Below, piece by piece: positions 16,342 through 25,070 of a stretch of 64,000 nucleotides of DNA. The notes under the pieces are model-generated. The model was not told the DNA's origin and ran no database searches. It saw nothing but the letters and a program-made list of their open reading frames with translations. Position numbers and translations under genes: made by a program. The DNA is taken from positions 18,767 to 82,766 of the forward strand of contig NZ_VLJP01000056.1 of assembly GCF_007829525.1 (NCBI RefSeq). The letters are read 5' to 3'. This stretch comes from Mesorhizobium sp. J18. Its GTDB lineage: Bacteria > Pseudomonadota > Alphaproteobacteria > Rhizobiales > Rhizobiaceae. Position 1 is the stretch's first letter; every line of letters begins with the position of its first letter.

Positions 16342-18806
16342 TGCCCAACCTGCCCGATCTGCCGGTCAGGGAAGCACTGCCGGCTCTCCTGGATGTGCTT
16401 GAAGTGGAGAAGAAGGCGGTGCTGGTCGCTCCACCTGGTGCAGGCAAGACAACGCTGGTGCCGCTGGCGCTCCTCGACCGGCAGACGCCGGGCCGCGGCA
16501 CGATCCTGCTTCTCGAGCCGCGCCGGCTGGCGGCACGCGCTGCGGCGCGCCGGATGGCCGCGCTGATCGGCGAAGAGCCTGGCCGTACCGTCGGTTACGC
16601 CATGCGCATGGAGAGAAAGGTTTCGGAAAAGACGCGGATGCTCGTCGTAACCGAAGGCGTACTTTCGCGCATGATCCTCGACGATCCGGAGCTTTCAGGA
16701 ATATCGACCGTGATCTTCGACGAGTTCCACGAGCGCTCCCTGGACGGCGATTTCGGGCTGGCGCTGGCGCTCGACGCGCAAGGTGCATTGCGGCCGGACC
16801 TCAATCTTCTCGTCATGTCGGCCACACTCGACGGCGCGCGCATATCGTCGCTTCTGGGGAACGCGTCGGTGATCGAAAGCAAAGGGCGCAGCTTTCCGGT
16901 CGAGATACGCCACAGGGAGCGGTCGCCCGACCAGTCTGTCGAGGAGGCTGTTGCCACCGCCGTCCGCGACATGCTTGCTTCGGAACAGGGCAGCATCCTC
17001 GCCTTTCTTCCCGGGCAGCGCGAGATCGACCGCACGGGGGAACTGCTTGAAGGCAGGGTGCCTGCCGATACCGAGGTCATGAAACTCCACGGCGGTCTCG
17101 ACGGACGCGCGCAGGATGCGGCGATCCGGCCGGCCGAGGCCGGTCGACGCAAGGTTGTGCTGGCGACGGCCATCGCAGAGACCTCGGTGACCATTGATGG
17201 CGTTACGATCGTCGTCGACTGCGGCCTGTCGCGCCTGCCGAAATATGAGCCCGCCACCGGACTGACTCGGCTGGAAACGGTTCGCGTTTCCCGAGCTTCC
17301 GCCGATCAGCGCGCCGGCCGGGCAGGCCGCACCGCACCCGGCATTGCAGTGCGTTTGTGGCGAGCGGAACAGACAGCGGCACTACCGGCCTTCACGCCGC
17401 CGGAGATCCTGGAGGCCGACCTTTCCGGCCTGCTTCTCGATTGCGCAGCATTTGGGGTTACCGACCCGCGCAGGCTTGCCTTCCTCGACCCACCGCCCGA
17501 TCCGGCACTCGAAGAAGCACGCAAGCTGCTGCTCGACCTGGACGCCATCGATCTTGATGGCCGGCTGACTGAGACAGGAACTGCCATGCGGCGCCTCGCT
17601 CTGCCGGTGCGGCTCGCCCATATGGTGACAGAAGGTGCCAAACGGGGAGATGCCGGAACCGCGGCGGAACTGGCAGTACTCCTGACTGAACGCGGCCTTG
17701 GCGGCAACAGCGTCGATCTCGACCGGCGACTGATGAATTTCCGCCGCGACCGTGCGGCGCGCGCCGTCGGTGCACGGCAATTGGCCGAAAGATTGGCAAG
17801 GATGGCTGCTTCCGCTGTCGAGGGAAAGTCGGCAACGGCCCGAAGCGAGGCTGGCAGGCTGCTCATCCATGCCTATCCGGACCGGGTGGCGAAAGCTCGA
17901 GGAGAATATGGACGTTTCGTCCTTGCCAATGGCCGGGGCGGCGTCATCGATGCGGCCGATCCCCTGGCGAAGGAGACCTATCTGGTTGTCGCCGACCTAC
18001 AGGGGAGGGCACAGAACGCCCGCATCGCTTCGGCTGCCTCGATCGGCGAGGAGGATATAGCCGCCGCGCTTGCAAACCGCATCCAGAGCAAACGCGAAAC
18101 CTCTTTCGATCCGGAGCGAGGCAGCATTCGGGTCCGTGAGACGCACCGGTTGGGTGCCATCGTGCTCGGGGAAGCTTCCTTGCCGCCGCCGAAGGGCGCC
18201 GAGGCCGATCAGGCGGTGATCGATGCCATACGCAGGCACGGATTGGGCATATTGCCTTGGGACTGGGAGACGCAAGGTTTGCGGCGGCGTCTCGCCTGGC
18301 TGCACGACACGATCGGATCACCCTGGCCCGATATGTCCGACGACGCCCTTCTGGACAGCCTCAAAGATTGGCTTCTGCCATTCCTGACGGGGAGTCCAAA
18401 TATAGCCGGCATGGACCCGCAGCCAATCCGCAACGGGCTGATGTCGCTTGTCCCGCATGACCGCCAACGCGCAGTCGAAAGGCTCGCGCCGACGCATTTT
18501 GATGCTCCTTCGGGAAGCCGCGTGCCGATCCGCTACGAGGCGGAGGGGCCGGTCCTGGCCATTCGTGTGCAGGAAGTCTTCGGGCTCAGGCAGCATCCGA
18601 CCATCGGCGAAAACACGCCGCTGAAGCTGGAGCTCCTGTCGCCCGCCCAAAGGCCCATCCAGACGACCCTCGACCTGCCAGGCTTCTGGCGGGGTTCCTG
18701 GGCCGATGTGCGCGCCGCCATGCGCGGCCGTTACCCCAAGCATGTCTGGCCCGAGGATCCAGCCACTGCAACGGCGACAAACCGGGCCAAGCCGCGCGGA
18801 AAATAA
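16338..18806 (+). CDS. hrpB: ATP-dependent helicase HrpB
   Basis: DEAH-family helicase of 822 residues, the full HrpB length. Motif I is APPGAGKTT (about residue 33), motif II is DEFHERS, motif III is SATLD and motif VI is QRAGRAGRT. The C-terminal HrpB-specific region follows, with GLGILPWDWETQGLRRRL and a final VWPEDPATA segment like the PKHxWPEDP ending of the family. The cellular role in bacteria is poorly defined; RNA substrates are assumed from the family. It overlaps ynjD by four bases and precedes actS by 38 bases. Confidence 0.95.
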   Translation: MMPNLPDLPVREALPALLDVLEVEKKAVLVAPPGAGKTTLVPLALLDRQTPGRGTILLLEPRRLAARAAARRMAALIGEEPGRTVGYAMRMERKVSEKTRMLVVTEGVLSRMILDDPELSGISTVIFDEFHERSLDGDFGLALALDAQGALRPDLNLLVMSATLDGARISSLLGNASVIESKGRSFPVEIRHRERSPDQSVEEAVATAVRDMLASEQGSILAFLPGQREIDRTGELLEGRVPADTEVMKLHGGLDGRAQDAAIRPAEAGRRKVVLATAIAETSVTIDGVTIVVDCGLSRLPKYEPATGLTRLETVRVSRASADQRAGRAGRTAPGIAVRLWRAEQTAALPAFTPPEILEADLSGLLLDCAAFGVTDPRRLAFLDPPPDPALEEARKLLLDLDAIDLDGRLTETGTAMRRLALPVRLAHMVTEGAKRGDAGTAAELAVLLTERGLGGNSVDLDRRLMNFRRDRAARAVGARQLAERLARMAASAVEGKSATARSEAGRLLIHAYPDRVAKARGEYGRFVLANGRGGVIDAADPLAKETYLVVADLQGRAQNARIASAASIGEEDIAAALANRIQSKRETSFDPERGSIRVRETHRLGAIVLGEASLPPPKGAEADQAVIDAIRRHGLGILPWDWETQGLRRRLAWLHDTIGSPWPDMSDDALLDSLKDWLLPFLTGSPNIAGMDPQPIRNGLMSLVPHDRQRAVERLAPTHFDAPSGSRVPIRYEAEGPVLAIRVQEVFGLRQHPTIGENTPLKLELLSPAQRPIQTTLDLPGFWRGSWADVRAAMRGRYPKHVWPEDPATATATNRAKPRGK

Positions 18807-18844
18807 CACTTGGCCCTGAACGATCGGTCGCGCATATACCGGTC

Positions 18845-20236
18845 ATGCTGGAAGAATTGCGCCCGTCCTATCCGCGACACAGCCACAATCTCAGGCTGAA
18901 TACGCTGATCCGCCTCCGCTGGCTGGCAATCATCGGCCAGAGCGCTGCCGTCCTTGTAGTGGCCTATTGGATCGCGTTCCCGCTGCCGGTCGGGCCATGT
19001 TTCGTGCTGATCGCCGCTTCCGCCTGGCTCAATCTTTATCTGACCTTCCGCTATCCCGCGACCTACCGGCTGCAGCCTTTCGCCGCTCTCGGCATCCTGA
19101 CCTTCGACGCCCTGCAGCTTGCCGGCCTCTTGTTCATGACGGGCGGGCTGACCAATCCCTTCGCGTTACTGATGGCCGTTCCGGTAGTCATTTCCGCAAC
19201 GTCGTTGCCGCTCCACCTCACCGCGCTTCTCGGGTTCCTGGTGGTCGCGCTGGTCAGTATCCTCGCCTTCTTCCACCTGCCTTTGCCCTGGTTTCCGGGA
19301 ACCGAAATTGCAATGCCTTATCTTTACGTGGCGGGCATCTGGATCGCTGTCGTATCGAGCATTGCCTTCACGGGTGTCTATGCCTATCGGGTAGCGGAGG
19401 AGGCGCGGCTTCTCGCGGATGCGCTCTCCGCCACGGAACTCGTTCTGCAGCGCGAGCAGCATATCTCCGCGCTCGACGGTCTAGCTGCTGCCGCGGCTCA
19501 CGAACTGGGAACCCCGCTTGCAACAATCGCACTGGTGGCGCGCGAGATGGAGCGGGCGCTCGGCAGCGACTCGCGGTTTCGCGAAGATGTCACGCTGCTT
19601 CGCACGCAAAGCGAGCGCTGCCGCGAAATCCTGAAGCAGCTGACAAGCCTTTCCAGCGAAGGCGAGGCGCATATGGCCCGTCTGCCCTTCACTTCGCTGA
19701 TCGAGGAGGTGGTGGCACCGCATCGCGATTTCGGCATCGAGATCAGGCTTGCGCCCAGCGTCACCAGCGGGCCGGAGCCGGTGGGGCGGCGAAATCCCGG
19801 TGTCATCTATGGACTCGGCAACCTCGTAGAGAACGCGGTGGATTTCGCCCGTGAAGCGGTGACGATCCATTGGCGATGGGATTCGACAACGGTGGGCCTG
19901 ACGATCATTGACGACGGGCCCGGTTTTCCAGCGGAGATTTTGGATCGCATTGGCGAACCCTATATGTCCAAGAGATCGGCAGCGACAAGCAGCGGCGGCG
20001 GGTTGGGTCTTGGGCTTTTCATCGCCAAGACGCTGCTTGAAAGGTCAGGGGCCACCTTGCGTTTCGGCAATGCAGGCGGTGAAGGCATGGGCGCGACGGT
20101 GGAAGTTACCTGGCCTCGGGACGAATTCCTCGCCCCCCATAGTTACGGGGCTGAATCGGAAAGCTCGGACAATCTGGAAATACGAAGGATTTCGGATAAA
20201 AGCATGAAGGAGAAGCGAGCGAAAAATGATGAGTGA
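18845..20236 (+). CDS. actS: redox-sensing histidine kinase ActS (RegB/PrrB family)
   Basis: Membrane sensor kinase of the RegB/PrrB/ActS family, 463 residues. Six N-terminal membrane segments occupy residues 25-185 and contain the conserved quinone-binding loop GGLTNPF (100-106). The H-box is AAAHELGTPLATI with phospho-acceptor His219, and the redox-active cysteine corresponds to Cys259 in SERCREIL. N, G1 and G2 boxes (NLVENAVDFA, DDGPGF, GGGLGLGLF) complete the kinase. It controls redox-responsive processes such as respiration, nitrogen and carbon fixation in relatives. The last 11 bases overlap actR. Confidence 0.95.
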   Translation: MLEELRPSYPRHSHNLRLNTLIRLRWLAIIGQSAAVLVVAYWIAFPLPVGPCFVLIAASAWLNLYLTFRYPATYRLQPFAALGILTFDALQLAGLLFMTGGLTNPFALLMAVPVVISATSLPLHLTALLGFLVVALVSILAFFHLPLPWFPGTEIAMPYLYVAGIWIAVVSSIAFTGVYAYRVAEEARLLADALSATELVLQREQHISALDGLAAAAAHELGTPLATIALVAREMERALGSDSRFREDVTLLRTQSERCREILKQLTSLSSEGEAHMARLPFTSLIEEVVAPHRDFGIEIRLAPSVTSGPEPVGRRNPGVIYGLGNLVENAVDFAREAVTIHWRWDSTTVGLTIIDDGPGFPAEILDRIGEPYMSKRSAATSSGGGLGLGLFIAKTLLERSGATLRFGNAGGEGMGATVEVTWPRDEFLAPHSYGAESESSDNLEIRRISDKSMKEKRAKNDE

Positions 20237-20792
20237 AGCAGAAGAACAGGCAGAGGATGTGCTGGGCGAGGATCGCTCCCTGCTTATCGTAGACGATGAC
20301 CGCCCCTTTCTTACGCGGCTGGCCCGGGCAATGGAGAGCAGGGGTTTCCTCGTCGATACCGCCGAAAGCGTAGACGAGGCGATCGCAAAGGCCCGCGCTG
20401 CGGCGCCCGCATATGCGGTGGTCGACATGCGGCTCGGCGACGGCAATGGTCTTGATGTGGTCGCGGCAATCCGCGAAAGGCGCAAGGACTCCCGCACGAT
20501 CATTCTTACCGGTTATGGCAACATCGCCACTGCCGTCACGGCCGTGAAGCTTGGCGCAGTGGATTATCTTTCCAAGCCGGCCGATGCGGACGATATCTAT
20601 GCGGCGCTGACGCGTCTGCCGGGAGAGAAGGCCGCTCCGCCCGAAAACCCGATGTCGGCCGATCGCGTCCGATGGGAACATATCCAGCGTGTGTATGAAA
20701 TGTGCGACCGCAATGTTTCCGAAACTGCGCGACGGCTCAACATGCACCGCCGCACCCTGCAGCGCATCCTGGCCAAACGCGCGCCGCGTTAA
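20226..20792 (+). CDS. actR: response regulator ActR (RegA/PrrA family)
   Basis: DNA-binding partner of ActS, 188 residues. The receiver domain has the acidic triad in IVDDDRP, phospho-acceptor Asp67 in YAVVDMRLG and Lys in YLSKPAD. A proline-containing linker leads to a Fis-type helix-turn-helix at the end (VSETARRLNMHRRTLQRILA), nearly invariant in the RegA family. Translation is coupled to actS through the overlap. The stop overlaps the convergent mmcB stop by four bases. Confidence 0.96.
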   Translation: MMSEAEEQAEDVLGEDRSLLIVDDDRPFLTRLARAMESRGFLVDTAESVDEAIAKARAAAPAYAVVDMRLGDGNGLDVVAAIRERRKDSRTIILTGYGNIATAVTAVKLGAVDYLSKPADADDIYAALTRLPGEKAAPPENPMSADRVRWEHIQRVYEMCDRNVSETARRLNMHRRTLQRILAKRAPR

Positions 20793-21289
20793 TCACCCTC
20801 GCCCTCCAGCGAAGGGATCGGTATGCCGGCGATCTCGGCTGCAGTCAGCCTTGCCGCTCCGGCACGCGCAAAGCGCAACATGAGGGCCTTTCGCGTCGCG
20901 GCCGGAAGGCGATGCTCCGGAGCCTCGCGCATGATTTCCGCACCATAGCCGTCCGAAAGGATGAAGCCGCACTCCTCCGGAAAAATGGAGGACGGCACGT
21001 CGGGATGCGTCGCAAAGAAGAAACGGTCGGAATGCAGGCGATATTCAGGCCATTTCCGGTCGACGCGGAAATCCTCGATCGAGGATTTTATCTCGATGAT
21101 CCAGATGTCTCCCTTGCGGGTCAACGCCACGAGATCGGCGCGCCGGCCGGTGGCGAGCGGCAGTTCCGGAAGGATGGCCGCGCCCATCTCCATGAGCAAG
21201 CGCTGGACGCCGCGTCTGATCACCATGGCGCGTTCGGACTGCCTGCCATCGGCGAGCGGATTGAGAGGAATCGGAGAGATGATCGGCAT
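20789..21289 (-). CDS. mmcB: MmcB family DNA repair protein
   Basis: Protein of 166 residues of the MmcB family, implicated in mitomycin C resistance and DNA repair in Caulobacter. A PD-(D/E)xK nuclease-like core is visible: ATGRRADLVAL, then DIWIIEIKSS, with the E-x-K pair in IIEIKSS. The tail TRKALMLRFARAGAARL is typical. It is convergent with actR. I looked for an alphaproteobacterial LexA box (GTTC-N7-GTTC) upstream and found none. Confidence 0.9.
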   Translation of the reverse strand: MPIISPIPLNPLADGRQSERAMVIRRGVQRLLMEMGAAILPELPLATGRRADLVALTRKGDIWIIEIKSSIEDFRVDRKWPEYRLHSDRFFFATHPDVPSSIFPEECGFILSDGYGAEIMREAPEHRLPAATRKALMLRFARAGAARLTAAEIAGIPIPSLEGEGD

Positions 21290-21327
21290 GGCTCGACAAT
21301 GCCATCGGACAGCGGGAATTTGAACCG

Positions 21328-21717
21328 CTAAGCTTGCCCGGCAATGTCGTCCAGGATCGGGCAGTCCGGCCGCTCGTCTCCGTGGCAGGCCCTGATCAGC
21401 CGCTCCAGCGTCGTGCGCATGGATTCCAGTTCGCGAATTTTTGCGTTGATGGCGTCGACATGGGATATCGCGATCTTACGCACGTCATGGCTGGCGCGCG
21501 ACTTATCTCGATAGAGCGCCATCAGCTGCCGGCACTCCTCGATGGAGAATCCCAATCCGCGGGCACGGCGCAGGAAGGTCAGCCTATGTATGTCCTCGGG
21601 GGAGTAGTCGCGATAGCCATTCTCTGCACGAGCGGGCGTGATGAGTCCGACGTCCTCATAATAACGAATCGTCTTTGCCGGCAGACCGGAGCGGGCGGCT
21701 GCATTTCCAACATTCAT
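21328..21717 (-). CDS. cueR: CueR-type MerR family copper regulator
   Basis: MerR-type regulator of 129 residues. The helix-turn-helix covers residues 1-40 (NVGNAAARSGLPAKTIRYYE). A dimerisation helix follows, and the metal-binding loop Cys111-X7-Cys119 (CHGDERPDCPIL) is the CueR form that senses Cu(I), Ag(I) or Au(I). The ATG at 21717 gives the normal MerR N-terminus. No copper exporter is adjacent: mmcB lies downstream and the L,D-transpeptidase gene is divergent, so its target promoter is probably elsewhere. Confidence 0.9.
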   Translation of the reverse strand: MNVGNAAARSGLPAKTIRYYEDVGLITPARAENGYRDYSPEDIHRLTFLRRARGLGFSIEECRQLMALYRDKSRASHDVRKIAISHVDAINAKIRELESMRTTLERLIRACHGDERPDCPILDDIAGQA

Positions 21718-21946
21718 CCTTCGCGTCCTCGTCCCTGGCCGAAATCTTGCGCAAATGCTCGAATTGCGAGCCACCATTTCGTAATTCTGTTGCTCAATTG
21801 CAATAATGCGACACCAACGGTGTTCTTTGGCTGCCTCAGGATACGATCTGGCTTGGCAAGTAGCGGAAGGCACATCTAAGAATGGTGGCTAAAATGCGGC
21901 TTGATTTGAGCGCGCAGACTATCGGAGCTGGGGTCGAGATCTTTTC

Positions 21947-22567
21947 ATGAAGCTTAGGACTTTACTTATTGTCGCTGCTGTGGGGCTCGCGACGACACTT
22001 GCTGGCTGTATGAGCGGCGGCACATATCGGATCTTCTCCTCCGATTACGGTTCGCGCAAAGATGCCGGCTATCATCTCCCCAGCATCCCGATCTACAAGG
22101 TCCCGAAGCAGTATCATCGACAGATCGTCAACTACAAGACGGACGAGAAGCCGGGCACCATCATCGTCGATACGCGTGAAAAGTTCCTCTATTTCATACT
22201 CGAGGACGACAAGGCGGTCCGCTACGGCATCGGGGTTGGGCGTGAAGGCTTTGAATGGAAGGGTGTGGCGCGCGTTGCCATGAAGCGGGAATGGCCCACC
22301 TGGACACCACCCGAGCAGATGATTGGCCGCCAACCGGAACTTGCCAAATGGCGCGGCGGCATGCCACCTGGCCTGAACAATCCGCTTGGCGCCCGCGCTC
22401 TTTATCTCTTCAATAAAAGCGGCGACACCGGTTACCGCCTGCATGGCACGCCGGAATGGAATTCGATCGGCAAAGCCATGTCTTCCGGCTGCATCCGGCT
22501 GATAAATCAGGACATCATCGATCTCTATGAGCGAGCGAAAGTCGGCGCCAAAGTGATCGTCAAATAG
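21947..22567 (+). CDS. L,D-transpeptidase (YkuD domain) lipoprotein
   Basis: Cell-wall enzyme of 206 residues that forms 3-3 cross-links or attaches proteins to peptidoglycan. A lipoprotein signal peptide ends in LAGC with Cys21 as the lipidated residue. The YkuD domain spans about 70-205; the catalytic motif is HGTPEWNSIGKAMSSGCIRL with His166 and Cys182. Rhizobiales carry many paralogues, so a specific role cannot be given. A strong terminator follows. Confidence 0.92.
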   Translation: MKLRTLLIVAAVGLATTLAGCMSGGTYRIFSSDYGSRKDAGYHLPSIPIYKVPKQYHRQIVNYKTDEKPGTIIVDTREKFLYFILEDDKAVRYGIGVGREGFEWKGVARVAMKREWPTWTPPEQMIGRQPELAKWRGGMPPGLNNPLGARALYLFNKSGDTGYRLHGTPEWNSIGKAMSSGCIRLINQDIIDLYERAKVGAKVIVK

Positions 22568-22612
22568 CAGATCAGGCAAGGGAACCGTCTAGGCAACCAC
22601 TGACGACCCAAG

Positions 22613-22641
22613 AAAAAACCGGGCACGCGGCCCGGTTTTTT
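22613..22641. terminator. bidirectional Rho-independent terminator
   Basis: AAAAAA-CCGGGC-acgcg-GCCCGG-TTTTTT: a 6-bp GC stem flanked by A6 and T6, so it works in both directions. It ends the L,D-transpeptidase transcript and the convergent nfu-like transcript. Confidence 0.9.
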
Positions 22642-22675
22642 CTTTGTCTTTCCCTCGACGTCTTTCGTTGGACGC

Positions 22676-23245
22676 CTAGTTGACCTGCTCCACATGCTGC
22701 ACTTCCGGCAGGAAGTGATGGAGCAAATTCTGGATACCGTGCTTCAGAGTGGCCGTCGAAGACGGGCAACCCGCGCAGGCGCCCTTCATATGCAGGAATA
22801 CGGTACCGTTCTCGTAACCGCGGAAAGTGATATCACCGCCATCTTGCGCAACAGCCGGGCGGACCCGCGTATCGAGGAGCTCCTTGATCGTCATGACCAG
22901 TTCCTCGTCGGCTTCGTCATAAAACTCGCCGCTTTCGGAAGCGTTCTTCTCACCTTCGCTCGTGCTCATGACTGGCTGGCCCGACATGAAATGCTCCATG
23001 ATCGTGCCAAGAATGGCCGGCTTCAGGTGCTGCCAGTCGGCTCCGTCCTTGGTAACCGTCACGAAATCGTAGCCGAAGAAAACGCCGATCACGCCGGGTA
23101 CTTCGAACAGACGTCCGGCAAGGGGAGAGGCCGCCCGGGCAGTTTCGGCGTCGCGGAAATCCGCCGTGCCTTCCTCCAGCACCACCCGTCCCGGCAGGAA
23201 CTTCAGCGTTGCGGGATTGGGGGTGGATTCGGTCTGGATGAACAT
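22676..23245 (-). CDS. NifU-like Fe-S scaffold protein (Nfu family)
   Basis: Iron-sulfur cluster scaffold or carrier of 189 residues. The N-terminal Nfu_N domain begins MFIQTESTPNPATLKFLPG, and the C-terminal NifU-like domain carries the CxxC motif in KGACAGCPSS that binds a [4Fe-4S] cluster between two subunits. An acidic linker near residues 95-115 joins them. It is the housekeeping alphaproteobacterial/mitochondrial NFU1 type and does not indicate nitrogen fixation. The universal stress gene lies 62 bases upstream on the same strand. Confidence 0.93.
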   Translation of the reverse strand: MFIQTESTPNPATLKFLPGRVVLEEGTADFRDAETARAASPLAGRLFEVPGVIGVFFGYDFVTVTKDGADWQHLKPAILGTIMEHFMSGQPVMSTSEGEKNASESGEFYDEADEELVMTIKELLDTRVRPAVAQDGGDITFRGYENGTVFLHMKGACAGCPSSTATLKHGIQNLLHHFLPEVQHVEQVN

Positions 23246-23307
23246 CTCAGCGGTTCTCCATCATGTTTCTTGGAATTGTTCTAAAATAGTGGCGATCAGA
23301 ACGCCAT

Positions 23308-23799
23308 TCAAGCGAGACTTTCGATCTCTTCGTCTGTAAGGTTATGCGGAACTACCGTGACAGGAATAGGGAAGGCAGCGCCCTTGCCGGCGATCGAGGA
23401 AACGAGCGGTCCCGGTCCCTCCTTCGAATTGCCGGCGGCCAGAACGAGAATGGCGATGTCCTGATCTTCCTCGATCAGTTTGTGAATTTCCTCGGTCGCC
23501 TTGCCTTCGCGGACCACCAACTCGGATTCGATACCTATCGTCTCGCGGATCTTGGCGGCGTGGGAATCGAGTGCCGCCTGCGCGGCGGCCGTAGACTCCT
23601 CGCGCATGATCTGTTCCACACCGAGCCAATGTTGAAAGTCGCCGGGTTCGATCACGAAGAGAAGCACGACGGCCCCATTGGTCGACTTGGCACGCCGCGC
23701 GGCATAAGCCACGGCCCGCTCGCATTCAGGCGTCTCGTCGATGATCGCGAGGAACTTGCGGCGGTGACCGGCTTCCCGGCTCAGTCGTTTTGAGACCAT
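23308..23799 (-). CDS. universal stress protein (UspA family)
   Basis: Cytoplasmic UspA-fold protein of 163 residues. The first strand is RKFLAIIDETPECERAVAYA, and a helix-strand pattern continues to the C-terminus. The usual ATP-binding loop G-x2-G-x9-G is only partly recognisable (GPGPLVSSIAGKGAAFPIPV), so nucleotide binding is uncertain. The function is a general stress role inferred from the family. Confidence 0.88.
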   Translation of the reverse strand: MVSKRLSREAGHRRKFLAIIDETPECERAVAYAARRAKSTNGAVVLLFVIEPGDFQHWLGVEQIMREESTAAAQAALDSHAAKIRETIGIESELVVREGKATEEIHKLIEEDQDIAILVLAAGNSKEGPGPLVSSIAGKGAAFPIPVTVVPHNLTDEEIESLA

Positions 23800-23900
23800 T
23801 CACATGTCCTGTTCAGCCGGCATGCATCATGCTCGCCGGAGCGCAATCTGCCACCCGGGAGGGTTTTGGGCAAGGTAGGGCATGGTGAGTACAGGCCTGC

Positions 23901-24968
23901 TTAATTGGTAAGAAGACCTACGATCTCATGCACCTTCTTCATGGTTTCCTCGGCAAGCGCCCCCGCGCGTTCGCCGCCATCGCGCAGAATTCCATCAATA
24001 TAAGCCGGGTCGGCCTGGATTCGCCGCATTTCGGCAGCGATGGGACTGAGTTTTTCAACCGCAAGCTCGGCGAGCGCCGGTTTGAAGACGGAAAACTGCT
24101 GCCCGCCGAATTCCGCGATCACATCTTCGCGCGAACATTCGGCCAAAGCAGCGTAGATGCCGACGAGGTTCTGCGCCTCCGGCCGGTTCTCCAGCCCTTG
24201 CAACTCTGAGGGAAGCGGCTCGGGATCGGTCTTCGCTTTCTTGATCTTCCTGGCGATGGCATCCGCATCGTCGGTCAGGTTAATACGCGCAAGATCCGAC
24301 GGATCGGACTTCGACATTTTCTTCGTCCCGTCGCGTAGGCTCATGACCCGGGTCGCCGGCCCCTCGATCAGGGGTTCGGTCAACGGAAAAAAGCCGTTCA
24401 CCACCTCTTCGCCGACCTTCATCTCCGTTCCGTAGCCGAGTTCCGCGATACGGGCCGAAAAATCATTGTTGAATTTCTGCGCAATGTCCCGGGTCAGTTC
24501 GAGATGCTGCTTCTGGTCGTCGCCAACCGGAACATGGGTCGCCCGGTAGACCAGAATATCCGCCGCCATGAGACTCGGATAGGCGAGCAGGCCAAGCGAT
24601 GCGTTCTCGCGATCCTTGCCGGCCTTGTCCTTGAACTGCGTCATGCGGTTCATCCACCCGATGCGCGCTACGCAGTTGAAAATCCAGGCGAGTTCCGCAT
24701 GCTGCGGCACCCGGCTCTGGTTGAAGACGATATGCTTCTTCGGATCGATGCCGCTTGCCAGGAAGGCAGCCGTGATCGAGCGTGTCTGATCGACCAGATC
24801 GTCATGCACCAGCGTTGCCGTCAGCGAATGCATGTCGACCACACAATAGATGCAATCATGGCTCGCCTGGAGCGCGACAAAGTTGCGCAAGGCACCGAGA
24901 TAATTGCCAAGATGCAGATTGCCGGTCGGCTGGACGCCGGAAAAGACGAGAGGCTTGAACGAGGACAT
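23901..24968 (-). CDS. trpS: tryptophanyl-tRNA synthetase
   Basis: Class I aminoacyl-tRNA synthetase that charges tRNA-Trp, 355 residues. The HIGH-type motif is [14 protein letters not shown] near residue 14, and the KMSKS motif is KKMSKSDP in the C-terminal half. [13 protein letters not shown] and NFVALQ are typical of bacterial TrpS. It follows murJ on the same strand after about 100 bases, an order common in Rhizobiales. Confidence 0.97.
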   Translation of the reverse strand: MSSFKPLVFSGVQPTGNLHLGNYLGALRNFVALQASHDCIYCVVDMHSLTATLVHDDLVDQTRSITAAFLASGIDPKKHIVFNQSRVPQHAELAWIFNCVARIGWMNRMTQFKDKAGKDRENASLGLLAYPSLMAADILVYRATHVPVGDDQKQHLELTRDIAQKFNNDFSARIAELGYGTEMKVGEEVVNGFFPLTEPLIEGPATRVMSLRDGTKKMSKSDPSDLARINLTDDADAIARKIKKAKTDPEPLPSELQGLENRPEAQNLVGIYAALAECSREDVIAEFGGQQFSVFKPALAELAVEKLSPIAAEMRRIQADPAYIDGILRDGGERAGALAEETMKKVHEIVGLLTN

Positions 24969-25070
24969 CAGGTGTTCCGGAATGACAGTTTAAACGCCTT
25001 GACGGCCGATGATGCGGTTGCGCTTATGGACGACCCATTCGAAAGGTGCAAGGGGCAGGATTTTGCGCAA

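Noticed and set aside
21305..21340. tRNA T-arm-like sequence GGTTCAAATTCCCGC on the minus strand between mmcB and cueR
   Set aside because: The T-loop would have nine bases, no acceptor stem or CCA follows, and no D or anticodon arm can be drawn upstream.
21290..21340. LexA box (GTTC-N7-GTTC) before mmcB
   Set aside because: Only one GTTC half-site is present; the second half does not match at the required spacing.
22676..23245. Nitrogen-fixation function suggested by the NifU-like gene
   Set aside because: The protein is the Nfu_N plus CxxC housekeeping type, and no nif genes are nearby.
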